Below, piece after piece: positions 1 to 8,586 of a stretch of DNA of 64,000 nt. The stretch lies in assembly GCF_014651815.1 (NCBI RefSeq), contig NZ_BMXP01000002.1, positions 62,001-126,000 of the forward strand. The letters are read 5' to 3'. A model generated the notes under the pieces. It did not search any database. It saw only the letters and a list, made by a program, of their open reading frames with translations, and was not told the DNA's origin. The translations under genes and the position numbers were made by a program. The stretch is from Alteromonas halophila (lineage in GTDB: Bacteria; Pseudomonadota; Gammaproteobacteria; Enterobacterales; Alteromonadaceae). Numbering within the stretch: position 1 is the stretch's first letter; every line of letters begins with the position of its first letter.

Positions 1-61
1 ACCGCTTTTGTGGCAGGTAGCGTGGAAACAGGCAGTAGGCTTTGAGCCTGAGTGGCAATAG
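1..61 (+). CDS. C-terminal end of an upstream gene (partial)
   Basis: Reading from base 2, nineteen codons run open to a TAG at 59-61, giving a tail ending in GFEPEWQ. The rest of the gene lies outside the window, so the product cannot be identified. It is on the same strand as the beta-glucoside genes that follow and could belong to the same sugar-use region, but about 240 bases of non-coding sequence separate it from the operator of that operon. The reading is plausible but very short. Confidence 0.4.
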   Translation, partial: PLLWQVAWKQAVGFEPEWQ

Positions 62-302
62 ACTTGTTCGCCCCTTCGCCTGGCAATCATCGAGTGAAAA
101 CACCCTTCGCGGTACCAGCGATTAGTGACTGCGTTTGCTGCGTTGAATAAAGGGCAGCAGAGTGTGCCTCAATACGTGTGTGCCCCTTAAGAACACAGTG
201 TAACTGTACGAAAACCCGGCTGCAGCAGGTACGAAAGCGAGCATCTGTGATGCTGCCGGGTAGTTTCTCATGCACACCTGTAAATGTAATGTAAAAAATA
301 AA

Positions 303-316
303 TGAAAGCGCTTACA
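303..316. promoter_or_regulatory. LacI-family operator upstream of the beta-glucoside operon
   Basis: TGAAAGCGCTTACA is a near-perfect dyad around the central GC, with one mismatch between TGAAAGC and the reverse complement of GCTTACA. It has the CG-centred form usual for LacI/GalR-family operators. It lies 124 bases before the chosen start of the glycosidase, and a LacI-family gene closes the same operon, so autoregulated control by that protein is the simple inference. The stretch from 62 to 439 holds no other convincing feature; a run of A/T just before the operator could contain the -10 region. Confidence 0.7.
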
Positions 317-439
317 GGGCGTGATAATATTGCATCCATTATCAGAACCGGTCTTTGTAGGATTGATTTTGTCAGCACGCTGTTTCAGGCGCGATGGCAG
401 GTCCCCGAAAAGATCGTTAAAAGCAGGAATGCGATAGTC

Positions 440-1777
440 ATGGAGTTAACCGCTAAACATGATTCCCCGTTCGCCGACCCGTCTTTTACGATGGGGGTCG
501 CGACATCTTCTTTTCAGATTGAAGGCGGTGCAGAGCACCGGGAACCGAGTATCTGGGACACATTCTGTAAAACGCCCGGTAAGATTGCCGATGGCAGCAA
601 TGGGCTGGTGGCTTGTGATCATGTGAATCGCTGGTCGCAGGATATCGACATGGTCGTGGCGATGAATGTGGATGCCTACCGATTCTCTGTAAGCTGGCCT
701 CGCGTGATGCGTCGTGATGGTTCGGTTAACCAGCAGGGCCTGGATTTTTATATTGCGCTGTTAGACAAACTTAATGCGAACAATATTAAACCCTATGTCA
801 CGCTGTACCACTGGGACCTGCCGCAATATCTTGAGGATGAGGGCGGCTGGCTAAACCGTGATACAGCCTTCGCCTTTGAGCGGTATGTAAATGTTGTGGT
901 GGAGGCCTTTGGTGACCGGGTGGCGAGTTACGCAACGCTTAACGAACCCTATTGCAGCGCCTATCTTGGCTATGAAGTGGGAGTTCATGCCCCCGGCAAA
1001 GCCGGTAAGGAGTATGGCAAGAAAGCCATTCATAACCTGCTTCTGGCACACGGGCTGGGAATGCGGGTATTACGAAATAAGGTGCCGCACATTGAAAGCG
1101 GCATCGTACTTAACTTTACGCCCTTTTATCCGGCCAGTGACGCGCCTGCGGATGTCGCGGCCACTCAACTGGCGCACATTCATTTTAATGACTGGTATAT
1201 CCGCCCTATTCTTCACGGGCAATATCCGGCGTTACTGGCAGAATTGCCTGATGCCCACAAACCAGAAATACATGGCGAAGACATGGCCATCATCGCCGCA
1301 CCGATTGATTTTCTGGGCGTGAATTACTATACCCGCGCACGGGTTAAAGACGACGGCAGCGAGGACCCCTGTCTGTTACCGCCCCCTGACGACTGTGAAA
1401 AAACCGCGATGGGCTGGGAAGTCTATCCAAATGGCCTGGAAGATTTGCTTTTACAGCTGCACAGGGATTATACCCTGCCGCCGTTGATCATTACTGAAAA
1501 TGGTCTGGCCAGTGATGATCATCTGATTGACGGACACGTGGATGACACCGATCGGATCCGCTATTTGCAGTCACATATGGATGCAGTGACCCGTGCGGTA
1601 AAACAGGGGGTGCATATCACTGGCTACTTCGTCTGGAGCCTGATGGATAATTTTGAATGGGCGCTGGGCTATGAAAAACGATTCGGTATCGTGTATGTTG
1701 ATTATAAAACCCAGCAGCGAACGCTAAAGGCAAGTGCGCTGGCACTGACCGACATGCTGGCAAAACGACAACAATAA
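440..1777 (+). CDS. Glycoside hydrolase family 1 beta-glucosidase
   Basis: A retaining beta-glycosidase expected to split cellobiose or other beta-glucosides in the cytoplasm. The 445-residue length is typical of GH1. The acid/base glutamate is seen in TLNEP (about E169) and the nucleophile in ITENG (about E353); the N-terminus carries the family pattern FTMGVATSSFQIEGG and the C-terminus WSLMDNFEW. The frame is open from 302, but that ATG lies inside the LacI-type operator and its extra 46 residues do not resemble the family, so the ATG at 440 is preferred. A sugar symporter and a LacI regulator follow in the same direction, which points to an inducible beta-glucoside operon. Exact substrate is not known. 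Confidence 0.93.
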   Translation: MELTAKHDSPFADPSFTMGVATSSFQIEGGAEHREPSIWDTFCKTPGKIADGSNGLVACDHVNRWSQDIDMVVAMNVDAYRFSVSWPRVMRRDGSVNQQGLDFYIALLDKLNANNIKPYVTLYHWDLPQYLEDEGGWLNRDTAFAFERYVNVVVEAFGDRVASYATLNEPYCSAYLGYEVGVHAPGKAGKEYGKKAIHNLLLAHGLGMRVLRNKVPHIESGIVLNFTPFYPASDAPADVAATQLAHIHFNDWYIRPILHGQYPALLAELPDAHKPEIHGEDMAIIAAPIDFLGVNYYTRARVKDDGSEDPCLLPPPDDCEKTAMGWEVYPNGLEDLLLQLHRDYTLPPLIITENGLASDDHLIDGHVDDTDRIRYLQSHMDAVTRAVKQGVHITGYFVWSLMDNFEWALGYEKRFGIVYVDYKTQQRTLKASALALTDMLAKRQQ

Positions 1778-1792
1778 TACGATTACGTACGG

Positions 1793-3136
1793 GTGAACCC
1801 GATGGTGAGCGCACGCGAGAAAATGGCATACGGGCTGGGAGATACCGCCAGTAATTTCATTTTCCAGACAGTCATGCTTTTTTTGACCTTTTACTACACG
1901 GACGTGGTTGGCCTGCCCGCCGCAGCCGTTGGCAGTATGTTTTTGGTGGTCAGGATTTTTGATGCGGTGACCGATCCATTGATGGGATCACTGGCTGACC
2001 GCACCCGCACCCGCTGGGGCGCATACCGGCCTTACCTGCTGTGGCTGGCGTTACCGTTCGCCTTGTGCAGCATACTGGCATTCACGTCCCCGCCCTCGTT
2101 ATCTGACGATGGCAAGCTTATCTATGCCTTTGCCACCTACGCGCTGCTTATGCTGATGTACACCGCCATCAACATTCCGTATTCAGCCTTGGGTGGCGTG
2201 ATGAGCGCCGATGCAGCAGAGCGCGTCTCTATTCAGTCATACCGGTTTGTCTTTGCCATGGGCGGCGGGCTGATTGTGACCCTGTTTATGCTGCCGCTGG
2301 TGGAGTATTTCGGTAACGGTGACGAGGCGCTGGGCTATCAGCGCACCATGATGGTCATGAGTGCGATAGGTATGCTGCTGTTCTTATTATGTTTTGCTGG
2401 CACCAGAGAGCGGGTCAAGCCCTCCAACGAAACGCCCCGCCCCTATAAACAGCAGCTTCAGGCATTGTGGCAGAACGATCAGTGCCGGGTGCTGTGTGTG
2501 GTTGCCATTGTTCTGCTCACAGGCATGGTGCTGCGCAATACGCTGGCGCTGTACTATGTGAAATACGTCCTGCAGCGACCTGAAGACGCAACGCTGTTTG
2601 TTACAGCGGGCATGGTGGGCAGTATCATTGGCTGCGCCCTGGCCAACCCGGTGGCCCGCCGGTATTGCAAAATACGCGTTTATACCTTTTTGCAGCTGGC
2701 CAGTGCGCTGGTGTGCGTACTCAATTACTTTGTTCCCGCAGATGCCTGGCTGCCTGCTATTTCACTGCACTTTCTGTGGGGCTTGCTGTTACAAATGGCA
2801 ACACCTTTGCTGTGGGCAAAAATTGCCGATGTGGTAGATTACGGCGAGTTTAAAACCGGTTTGCGTATGACGGGCGTGACCTATTCCACGGTCGTCTTCT
2901 TTATCAAGGTAGGGCTTGCCGTTGGAGGGGCGCTGGCAGGCTGGTTGCTGGCTCTGCACGGCTACGAAGCCGGTGTGTACAGTCAGGATGTCGCCTCTGG
3001 TATTGTTGCATCCTTTTGTTTTGGGCCAGCCATCGCATCCACAGCTGTTGCGCTTATCATGCGCTGGTATATTCTGGACACCCACACAGTCGATCACATC
3101 CAGCAACAGCTGACGCTGGAGAAAAAAGCAGAATAA
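1793..3136 (+). CDS. GPH-family sugar:cation symporter
   Basis: A membrane transporter of the glycoside-pentoside-hexuronide family (MelB/XynP type), expected to import a glycoside with Na+ or H+. The N-terminus carries the family signature EKMAYGLGDTASNFIFQ, and the GSLADRTRTRWGAYRPYLLW stretch matches the conserved loop 2-3 of MelB-like proteins. About twelve hydrophobic segments are visible over 447 residues. It starts 15 bases after the glycosidase with a GTG; an ATG at 1802 is an alternative. It probably brings in the beta-glucoside cut by the preceding enzyme. Confidence 0.9.
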   Translation: MNPMVSAREKMAYGLGDTASNFIFQTVMLFLTFYYTDVVGLPAAAVGSMFLVVRIFDAVTDPLMGSLADRTRTRWGAYRPYLLWLALPFALCSILAFTSPPSLSDDGKLIYAFATYALLMLMYTAINIPYSALGGVMSADAAERVSIQSYRFVFAMGGGLIVTLFMLPLVEYFGNGDEALGYQRTMMVMSAIGMLLFLLCFAGTRERVKPSNETPRPYKQQLQALWQNDQCRVLCVVAIVLLTGMVLRNTLALYYVKYVLQRPEDATLFVTAGMVGSIIGCALANPVARRYCKIRVYTFLQLASALVCVLNYFVPADAWLPAISLHFLWGLLLQMATPLLWAKIADVVDYGEFKTGLRMTGVTYSTVVFFIKVGLAVGGALAGWLLALHGYEAGVYSQDVASGIVASFCFGPAIASTAVALIMRWYILDTHTVDHIQQQLTLEKKAE

Positions 3137-3184
3137 ATGGCAGCGACTGCGTGTAAACGAGCAGTCTGCCAGGGAAATAGAGTA

Positions 3185-4186
3185 ATGGTGACAATAAAAC
3201 AGGTCAGTGAGCTTGCCGGGGTATCCTCTGCCACGGTGTCGCGCGTGATCAATAATACCGATACGGTAAAAGAAAAGACCCGTCAGCAGGTTTTGCAGGC
3301 AATGGCCAAGTTAGGCTACCGGCATAATGTTATCGCTGCCTCACTGGCTTCAAACAAAACCAATACTGTCGGCTATGTGGTGCCCGAACTGCATGGCTCA
3401 TTTTTCGGCGCTATGATGGCAGGCTCGGAGAAGGTTCTGCGCGATGCCAATAAGCACATGTTTGTGGTTACCGGGCACAGTGATGAGAAGCAGGAGAAAA
3501 AAGAAATCGAAGCGCTGCTCAGTCGTCGCTGTGATGCCCTTATCCTGCACGTTGAAGCGGTCAGTGATGAATACCTGATTGATCTTGCCAGCCAGGATGT
3601 GCCGTTAGTGGTGGTGAACCGCTATATCGAAAAAATCGGTGCCAACTGTATCAGCCTGGATAACCTGACAGGCGGTTACCTGGCCACCTGCCACCTGCTT
3701 GAGCAGGGGCACCGTGACATTGCCTATTTAGCCGGTGCGCTGTTTAAAGCCGATGGTAAAAACCGGCTGGCAGGCCATAAAAAGGCGCTGGCAGAGTACG
3801 GGCTTAACTACAATGAAGACCTGATGGTTGAAGGAAACTTTCAGGCGCATTCCGGTGAAGACGGAATTAATACCCTGCACCAACGCGGCATGCACTACAC
3901 CGCAGTGGCCTGCGCCAACGACGAAATGGCATCAGGTGCAATAAATGCGTTGCGTAACCTGGGCAAGCAGGTGCCTGAAGATGTGTCTGTTATTGGCTTC
4001 GATAACATTGACTACGCCAGCTATCTGACCCCCAAACTGACAACCGTCAACTACCCGGTGCGTGATATTGGTGCAATGGCTGCGCGCTGGATCTTGAATC
4101 AGGTTTATGGCGATCACCAGATGACTATGAAGCACATTTTAATGCCCGAACTCATCGTGCGAGGCTCGTCGCGGGCGTTAAAATAA
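3185..4186 (+). CDS. LacI/GalR-family transcriptional regulator
   Basis: A sugar-responsive repressor of 333 residues. The N-terminal helix-turn-helix is clear (VTIKQVSELAGVSSATVSRV), followed by the hinge and a periplasmic-binding-protein-like effector domain ending with the usual PELIVRGS motif. The frame is open from 3137, but the ATG at 3185 has an AGGGA ribosome-binding site and places the helix-turn-helix at the N-terminus, as in the family. It is the last gene of the glycosidase operon and probably binds the dyad at 303-316. Confidence 0.92.
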   Translation: MVTIKQVSELAGVSSATVSRVINNTDTVKEKTRQQVLQAMAKLGYRHNVIAASLASNKTNTVGYVVPELHGSFFGAMMAGSEKVLRDANKHMFVVTGHSDEKQEKKEIEALLSRRCDALILHVEAVSDEYLIDLASQDVPLVVVNRYIEKIGANCISLDNLTGGYLATCHLLEQGHRDIAYLAGALFKADGKNRLAGHKKALAEYGLNYNEDLMVEGNFQAHSGEDGINTLHQRGMHYTAVACANDEMASGAINALRNLGKQVPEDVSVIGFDNIDYASYLTPKLTTVNYPVRDIGAMAARWILNQVYGDHQMTMKHILMPELIVRGSSRALK

Positions 4187-4208
4187 TTGTGTTGATTATC
4201 GAAATGCG

Positions 4209-4216
4209 GCCGATAA
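4209..4216 (+). promoter_or_regulatory. Candidate flagellar sigma-28 -10 element
   Basis: GCCGATAA exactly matches the -10 consensus of FliA (sigma-28) promoters and lies 43 bases before the chemoreceptor start. The expected -35 (TAAA with about 15 bases between) is not well matched, so this is only a candidate. Chemoreceptor genes are commonly in the FliA regulon, which gives the match some weight. Confidence 0.4.
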
Positions 4217-4258
4217 GATTGCTACCGGGTTATTTCAATTAACGAAACTGGAAGTAGT

Positions 4259-5350
4259 ATGTTTGTTACTCGCTCTGCATTTAACGCCAAAGCCAACGCC
4301 TATCAGGAGCTTGATAGCCGATTCAAAAGCAGTGAAGAGAGGCTGATCGCACTGGAAGAAGAAATGCGTCTTCTTCAGGAAGAAAATGCCTCACTTAAAG
4401 ACCAGTTGGCGGCTACCAGCAACGATGCTGTGTTGCAAACAATGCTGGATTCACTGCAGCAGGTGGCGGGTGTGCGCCAAACCGTTGAACAGTTTTATCA
4501 GAAAATTGACAACGAAAGTCAGGCCATTACTAACATCAATGAACTCTTCACTCGTTCGGGCGCGGTGCTGCAGTCTATTATTGGTGATATGGAGCGGCTC
4601 AATCATCAGATGAGCAATATGAGTGAGCGGATCGGTGGCTTGTCTGACACCGCTGATGACATCAATAAGTTCGTGAATACTATTACCAGCATTTCTGATC
4701 AAACTAACCTGCTGGCACTGAATGCCGCAATAGAAGCTGCCAGGGCCGGTGATGCCGGACGGGGGTTCAGTGTGGTTGCCGATGAGGTCCGTTCGCTGGC
4801 AACCGAAACCAATCGTTCGGCCAGTGAAGTGGCAGAGCTGGTGCAGGGCATTATTCAGTCCACTCGTTCAGCGGTCGATGTGGTGAGCGACCTGCAAAGC
4901 AATAATGAAAAATTATCTGAAGGCGTGGATGAGCTTAACAGCGGGTTCGACCAAATGGTGTCACACAGTAACAGCATGAAGCGCACCATTGAGGCAGGCT
5001 CGATGGACATGTTTATTCAGACCGTGAAGCTGGATCATGTTGTCTGGAAGAGCGATGTGTATGCCGTGTTATGTGGGCTGAGTGATAAATCGCCATCGTC
5101 GTTCGCCGATCATACCAGTTGCCGTCTGGGCCAGTGGTATCAGAGCAGTCAGGGCGATGCGATCAGCAAGGCCCGGGCGTTTGCCGATATTGAAGCACCG
5201 CATAAGCAGGTTCATCAACTGGGTGTAGAAGCAATGCAGGCGGCACAGTCGAAGAATATGGCTGAACGCGATAAACTGCTGCGCCAAATGGAGGAGGCCA
5301 GCCATCGTGTGATGGCGGCGCTGGACCGTGTTGCTGAAGAAGCAGCGTAA
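4259..5350 (+). CDS. Soluble methyl-accepting chemotaxis protein with C-terminal CZB zinc domain
   Basis: A cytoplasmic chemoreceptor of 363 residues with no membrane segment. Residues 15-60 form a coiled coil, and the receptor hairpin tip follows at about 150-180 ([15 protein letters not shown] then [10 protein letters not shown]). The C-terminus from about 255 is a chemoreceptor zinc-binding (CZB) domain: [11 protein letters not shown] with H260, CRLGQWY with C288, and PHKQVH with H315 and H319 are the expected zinc ligands. In characterised proteins this domain senses zinc or hypochlorous acid through the Cys-Zn site. The next gene is also a chemoreceptor, but a hairpin separates the two, so they are probably separate units. 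Confidence 0.92.
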   Translation: MFVTRSAFNAKANAYQELDSRFKSSEERLIALEEEMRLLQEENASLKDQLAATSNDAVLQTMLDSLQQVAGVRQTVEQFYQKIDNESQAITNINELFTRSGAVLQSIIGDMERLNHQMSNMSERIGGLSDTADDINKFVNTITSISDQTNLLALNAAIEAARAGDAGRGFSVVADEVRSLATETNRSASEVAELVQGIIQSTRSAVDVVSDLQSNNEKLSEGVDELNSGFDQMVSHSNSMKRTIEAGSMDMFIQTVKLDHVVWKSDVYAVLCGLSDKSPSSFADHTSCRLGQWYQSSQGDAISKARAFADIEAPHKQVHQLGVEAMQAAQSKNMAERDKLLRQMEEASHRVMAALDRVAEEAA

Positions 5351-5360
5351 TAATTAATTG

Positions 5361-5385
5361 TGCGGGTGGGTTACGCACACCCGCA
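5361..5385 (+). terminator. Hairpin after the CZB chemoreceptor
   Basis: TGCGGGTG pairs with CACCCGCA across a nine-base loop, eleven bases after the stop codon. The following sequence is T-rich (TATTGTTGTTCT) but has no clean T run, so it is a probable but weak intrinsic terminator. Confidence 0.6.
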
Positions 5386-5520
5386 TATTGTTGTTCTGTA
5401 GCGTAAATCGTCCTCCTCTTGCTTTAAATTCGTAAAATTTCAGCTACCTTTTAAGTTGGTCCCGCGGCTCTGGAGTGCGGCGGGACGTATTGGTATTTAT
5501 TCAATGGAATGGTCACATCA

Positions 5521-7107
5521 ATGCGAAATAATCAACCTGTAACGCAGCGCGAATATCAATTCCCACCGGAATATCGACTCATCTCCTCTACCGACAGACG
5601 AGGCGTGCTTCAGCATTGTAATGATGAGTTTGAGGAAGTCAGTGGCTTTACACGTGACGAACTGATCGGCAAAAACCACAACATTATCCGCCATCCGGAT
5701 ATGCCACCGGCGGTATTTAAAGAAATGTGGTCGACGCTGCAAAGCGGTAAAACCTGGATGGGTCTGGTGAAAAACCGCCGTAAAAATGGGGATCATTACT
5801 GGGTATCGGCGTTTGTGACCCCGGTTTTCGAGAATAAAGAAATTATCGGCTTCGAGTCTGTGCGCGTGCCGGCCATGGAAAATTCCAAGAAGCGTGCAGA
5901 GGACGTCTACGCCCGCCTGCGGGACGGCAAATCGCCGGTGGCATTATCACGCCGAATGCTGCATACGGCAAAACGGTTACTACCATTCTGGGCTGGTGGT
6001 ATTCCATTGGTTGCGCTAATTGGTTTTACCGGCGGCAGTGTAGCCGCACTGATTGCTGCAGCCGGACTTGCTGGTATCGCTGGGTGGCAGTTAGTAAACT
6101 ACAACGCATCATGGTCCTCATTTCTGGAGATTAACCCGGACAGCTACAGTAATCCGGTTGTCGCCGTGACCTATTCCTCTGAACTTGGACCCCGTGCCCA
6201 GGCTAAACTGGCGTTTATGAGTGAGCTGGCGAAAACCCGTACCGCGCTGGCCCGCATCAGCGACTCATCAGGGGCGTTATCGCGAATAGCGGTGACTACC
6301 CACGAACAGGCCGAGTTCACCAGTGCGGCCATCGTGCAGCAAAATGATGCCACACAGCAAATTGCCTCTGCAGTGACACAAATGTCGCAGGCCATTCAGG
6401 AAGTGGCAGAGCGGGTTGAAAGTAACGCTGCCAGCGCCAAAGAAGCGTCGAACAATGTTAAAACCGGTAACCGCAAAGCCAAGCAGGCAATGGTTGCCAT
6501 TGTTGAGTTAAAAGAAGCGGTTGAATCCATCTCCGAGACCGTGACTGAACTGGCACAATCGACCAATGATATTGGAGAGGCGGCAAGCCTGATCTCGACT
6601 ATCGCTGAGCAAACCAATCTGCTGGCACTGAATGCCGCCATTGAGGCAGCCCGTGCCGGGGAACAGGGCCGCGGTTTTGCGGTGGTTGCCGATGAGGTTC
6701 GCTCGCTGGCATCGAAAACCCGTGAATCAACCGACCGTATCCACCATATTATTCAGGTGCTGGCAGAGCGTTCTGACCGTGCTGTTAAAGTCTCGAGCAG
6801 TGGTCTGGAGTCAGCCCGCAAAGGCACAGAAATTGTGGAAGAAACACGCACTGTACTCAATGAAATTGACGATTCAGTTGAAGGTATAGCAGACGCGACG
6901 GTAGAGATGTCGTCATCGGTTGAAGAGCAAAGCTCAGTGGCGGAACACATAAACCAGCAAATTGTTGAAATAGCCGACAGCGCCAACGAGACTAAGCGAT
7001 CGTCTGAGGCATCACTCACCGCCAGTCAGTCACTGCGTGACACAGTGAAAGAACTTCACTCGCTGATAACCCGCTTCAATACCACCAAGCGTATAGGTGA
7101 CGATTAA
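5521..7107 (+). CDS. Aer-like PAS-domain methyl-accepting chemotaxis protein
   Basis: A chemoreceptor of 528 residues. The N-terminal PAS domain (about 20-125) has the Aer-type motifs [28 protein letters not shown] and a [17 protein letters not shown] core; Aer proteins bind FAD here and sense redox or energy state. Two adjacent hydrophobic segments (about 155-200) form the membrane hairpin without a periplasmic domain, and the signalling tip [20 protein letters not shown] lies near 366. An in-frame ATG at 5509 exists, but the ATG at 5521 gives the MRNNQPVT start usual for the family. It probably governs aerotaxis or energy taxis. Confidence 0.9.
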   Translation: MRNNQPVTQREYQFPPEYRLISSTDRRGVLQHCNDEFEEVSGFTRDELIGKNHNIIRHPDMPPAVFKEMWSTLQSGKTWMGLVKNRRKNGDHYWVSAFVTPVFENKEIIGFESVRVPAMENSKKRAEDVYARLRDGKSPVALSRRMLHTAKRLLPFWAGGIPLVALIGFTGGSVAALIAAAGLAGIAGWQLVNYNASWSSFLEINPDSYSNPVVAVTYSSELGPRAQAKLAFMSELAKTRTALARISDSSGALSRIAVTTHEQAEFTSAAIVQQNDATQQIASAVTQMSQAIQEVAERVESNAASAKEASNNVKTGNRKAKQAMVAIVELKEAVESISETVTELAQSTNDIGEAASLISTIAEQTNLLALNAAIEAARAGEQGRGFAVVADEVRSLASKTRESTDRIHHIIQVLAERSDRAVKVSSSGLESARKGTEIVEETRTVLNEIDDSVEGIADATVEMSSSVEEQSSVAEHINQQIVEIADSANETKRSSEASLTASQSLRDTVKELHSLITRFNTTKRIGDD

Positions 7108-7461
7108 CAGTGCAGCCCCTGCGCTTATACCTATATGGCCGCGCTGTTAACATTGATGGGCACGATTCTCGGTGGATGGCGATGAACGACTGTACGACAA
7201 GGAGAGCTTCCTTTTAACGAGAAGTCGTACAGGCGATTTCCAGGCCGTCTGTACCCCACAGACAAACTCTGTCGTTATCTTCGAATAATCAAAGCACGCC
7301 TTTAGTTAAACGTGAGTCAGTCATAATGATTCAACTTAACCGTAGGTAGCGGCCCAGGTAGTTTAATTAACTGACGCCGACGCCTCTCTTACGGTTGTAG
7401 TGCTTTGGTGTCGCCGTCGCTTCATTTATACTCTTTAAAACCACAGTCAAAAGAGAATCTC
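7108..7461. other. Non-coding stretch between chemoreceptor and parvulin genes
   Basis: No convincing gene is present in these 354 bases. The stretch contains a strong nested inverted repeat (7190-7232, listed separately). A second, weaker imperfect pairing of a GACGCCGACGCC segment near 7373 with a GGTGTCGCCGTC segment near 7408 lies just before the parvulin gene. It may hold the 3' end of the chemoreceptor transcript and the promoter of the parvulin. Confidence 0.5.
7190..7232. repeat. Nested inverted repeat, possible structured RNA or site
   Basis: CTGTACGAC (7190-7198) is exactly complementary to GTCGTACAG (7224-7232). Directly inside the left arm, AAGGA pairs with TCCTT around GAGCT, so a continuous 14-base left strand could pair with two right segments, leaving a ten-base bulge. 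No T run follows, so it is not an ordinary terminator. It could be a small RNA fold or a protein-binding site. Confidence 0.55.
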
Positions 7462-7740
7462 ATGCCGCGAGCCAGCGCCTACCACATTCTGGTAAAGACA
7501 AAAGAAGAAGCCGAAAACCTTAAGCAACGCTTGGCCAGAGGCGCTAACTTTCAGCAGTTAGCCAAAAAGCATTCTATCTGCCCCTCCCGCAAACGCGGAG
7601 GGGATTTAGGAGAATTTAACCGTGGAGATATGGTTAAAGCCTTTGACAATGTTGTATTCAAAAAAGCGCTATTTGAGGTGCATGGCCCGGTAAAAACCAA
7701 ATTTGGTTATCATTTGATTAAGACTGTTTATCGAACCTAG
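7462..7740 (+). CDS. ppiC: Parvulin-type peptidyl-prolyl cis-trans isomerase (PpiC-like)
   Basis: A small cytoplasmic prolyl isomerase of 92 residues, the usual length of free-standing PpiC/Par10. It consists of one rotamase domain: ASAYHILVKTKEEAENL at the start, the central GGDLGEFNRGDMVKAFDNVVF, and KTKFGYHLIK at the end, all characteristic of the parvulin fold. The start at 7462 has an AAGAG ribosome-binding site; the frame extends upstream to 7405, but that part does not resemble the family. It appears to be a single-gene unit. Confidence 0.92.
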   Translation: MPRASAYHILVKTKEEAENLKQRLARGANFQQLAKKHSICPSRKRGGDLGEFNRGDMVKAFDNVVFKKALFEVHGPVKTKFGYHLIKTVYRT

Positions 7741-7771
7741 GTTGTTGAAGTCTATTAAATTCGACGGGCAG

Positions 7772-7873
7772 CAATAGACAAGGAGCAAACGTTCAACACC
7801 CGCATAACGGGCAAAATGCGTAGGCTATAATACCGAGCGAACCGAGTGTTAATGCGTTTGTTATGCGCTATTG
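7772..7873. repeat. 102-base imperfect palindrome upstream of parDE
   Basis: Three nested arm pairs are seen: CAATAG/CTATTG at the ends, CAAACG/CGTTTG inside, and AACAC/GTGTT further in, with a variable centre. This spaced-arm layout resembles integron attC sites, but the canonical GTTRRRY/RYYYAAC core boxes are not present. The motif TGTTATGCGC at 7859-7868 recurs in inverted orientation just after the toxin gene. The right end runs into the antitoxin promoter. Confidence 0.5.
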
Positions 7874-7914
7874 ACTTAGAATGCGCAAATACCATAATTA
7901 GGTATATATTGGTA
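7871..7914 (+). promoter_or_regulatory. parDE promoter with overlapping operator dyad
   Basis: A -35 like TTGACT (7871-7876) and a -10 like CATAAT (7893-7898) are spaced by 16 bases. The -10 is overlapped by a dyad with TACCA (7890-7894) and TGGTA (7910-7914) arms, a fitting place for autorepression by the ParD antitoxin. GGAG at 7918-7921 serves the antitoxin start. Confidence 0.6.
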
Positions 7915-7928
7915 CTTGGAGAAAGTAA

Positions 7929-8171
7929 ATGGCTAAAAATACCAGCATTACCCTTGGTGACCATTTTGATGACTTTATTGCTAGCCAAATTCAAACTGGC
8001 CGATATGGTTCAGCTAGCGAAGTAATTCGCTCAGCTCTTCGCTTGCTAGAAACACAGGAGACCAAATTAAACACTTTGCGTCAATTACTAGTAGCAGGTG
8101 AAGAAAGCGGTGAGGCTGAATACAACCTTGAGCACCTGATATCAGAACTAGATGGTGAATTAAAAGAGTGA
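7929..8171 (+). CDS. parD: ParD-like antitoxin (ribbon-helix-helix)
   Basis: The antitoxin of a type II toxin-antitoxin pair, 80 residues. The N-terminal half is a ribbon-helix-helix DNA-binding domain of ParD/CopG type: NTSITLGDHFDDFIASQI, then GRYGSASEVIRSALRLLE, a pattern highly typical of ParD. The acidic C-terminus (EYNLEHLISELDGELKE) is the expected toxin-wrapping part. It overlaps the toxin start by four bases (GTGA), and it should repress its own promoter. The pair is A/T-richer than its surroundings, which suggests acquisition by transfer. Confidence 0.93.
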   Translation: MAKNTSITLGDHFDDFIASQIQTGRYGSASEVIRSALRLLETQETKLNTLRQLLVAGEESGEAEYNLEHLISELDGELKE

Positions 8172-8470
8172 AACCATTTAAGTTAACTGTACTCGCAAAA
8201 TCCGATTTAAAAGATATCGCGTTATTTACGCAACAGAAATGGGGCCGAGAACAGCGTAATGTATATCTAAAACAGTTCGACGATTCATTTTGGATGCTGT
8301 CTGAAAATCCTGATAGCGGCAAAAGCTGCGATGAAATATTAGACGGATACAGAAAATTTCCGCAAGGTAGTCACGTTATTTTCTACAAGCAAACGGGTAG
8401 CCAGGAAATTCTGATTATAAGAATTCTTCATAAAAGTATGGATGTAAATCCTTTACGCTTTGGCGCATAA
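8168..8470 (+). CDS. parE: ParE-like toxin (RelE/ParE superfamily)
   Basis: A 100-residue toxin of the RelE/ParE fold. It begins KLTVLAKSDLKDIALFTQQKWG and ends SHVIFYKQTGSQEILIIRILHKSMD, both conserved in ParE proteins, which poison DNA gyrase; RelE-type ribonuclease activity is the less likely alternative. It starts with GTG inside the end of the antitoxin gene, so its translation is coupled to the antitoxin. The frame is intact, so the module is presumably functional. Confidence 0.92.
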   Translation: MKPFKLTVLAKSDLKDIALFTQQKWGREQRNVYLKQFDDSFWMLSENPDSGKSCDEILDGYRKFPQGSHVIFYKQTGSQEILIIRILHKSMDVNPLRFGA

Positions 8471-8515
8471 CATTTAAATGATGCGGACCCTAAGAACCGC
8501 ATATTAATGTTTATC
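8463..8515. repeat. Palindrome directly after parE
   Basis: ATGCGG pairs with CCGCAT around a ten-base loop, and the outer arms extend the pairing with single-base bulges (CATAACATTTAA against TTAATGTTTATC). The left end, GCGCATAACA at 8463-8472, is the exact reverse complement of the motif at 7859-7868 in front of the module. It may end the parDE transcript or mark a recombination boundary. Confidence 0.5.
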
Positions 8516-8586
8516 ATACCGGGCCACCTACCGGCATCCCTTGCTGTGACTGCGTTGGGCAGCAGTAGATGAAGCTGCTAACTTTC

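Noticed and set aside
87..275. Minus-strand open frame of 62 codons before the beta-glucoside operon
   Set aside because: No ribosome-binding site or recognisable protein; it lies in the promoter region of the operon.
302..439. N-terminal extension of the GH1 glycosidase
   Set aside because: The first ATG is inside the LacI-type operator and the 46 extra residues do not resemble GH1 proteins.
7772..7873. True integron attC site before parDE
   Set aside because: The spaced-arm palindrome is present, but the GTTRRRY and RYYYAAC core boxes are not, and no integrase is in the window.
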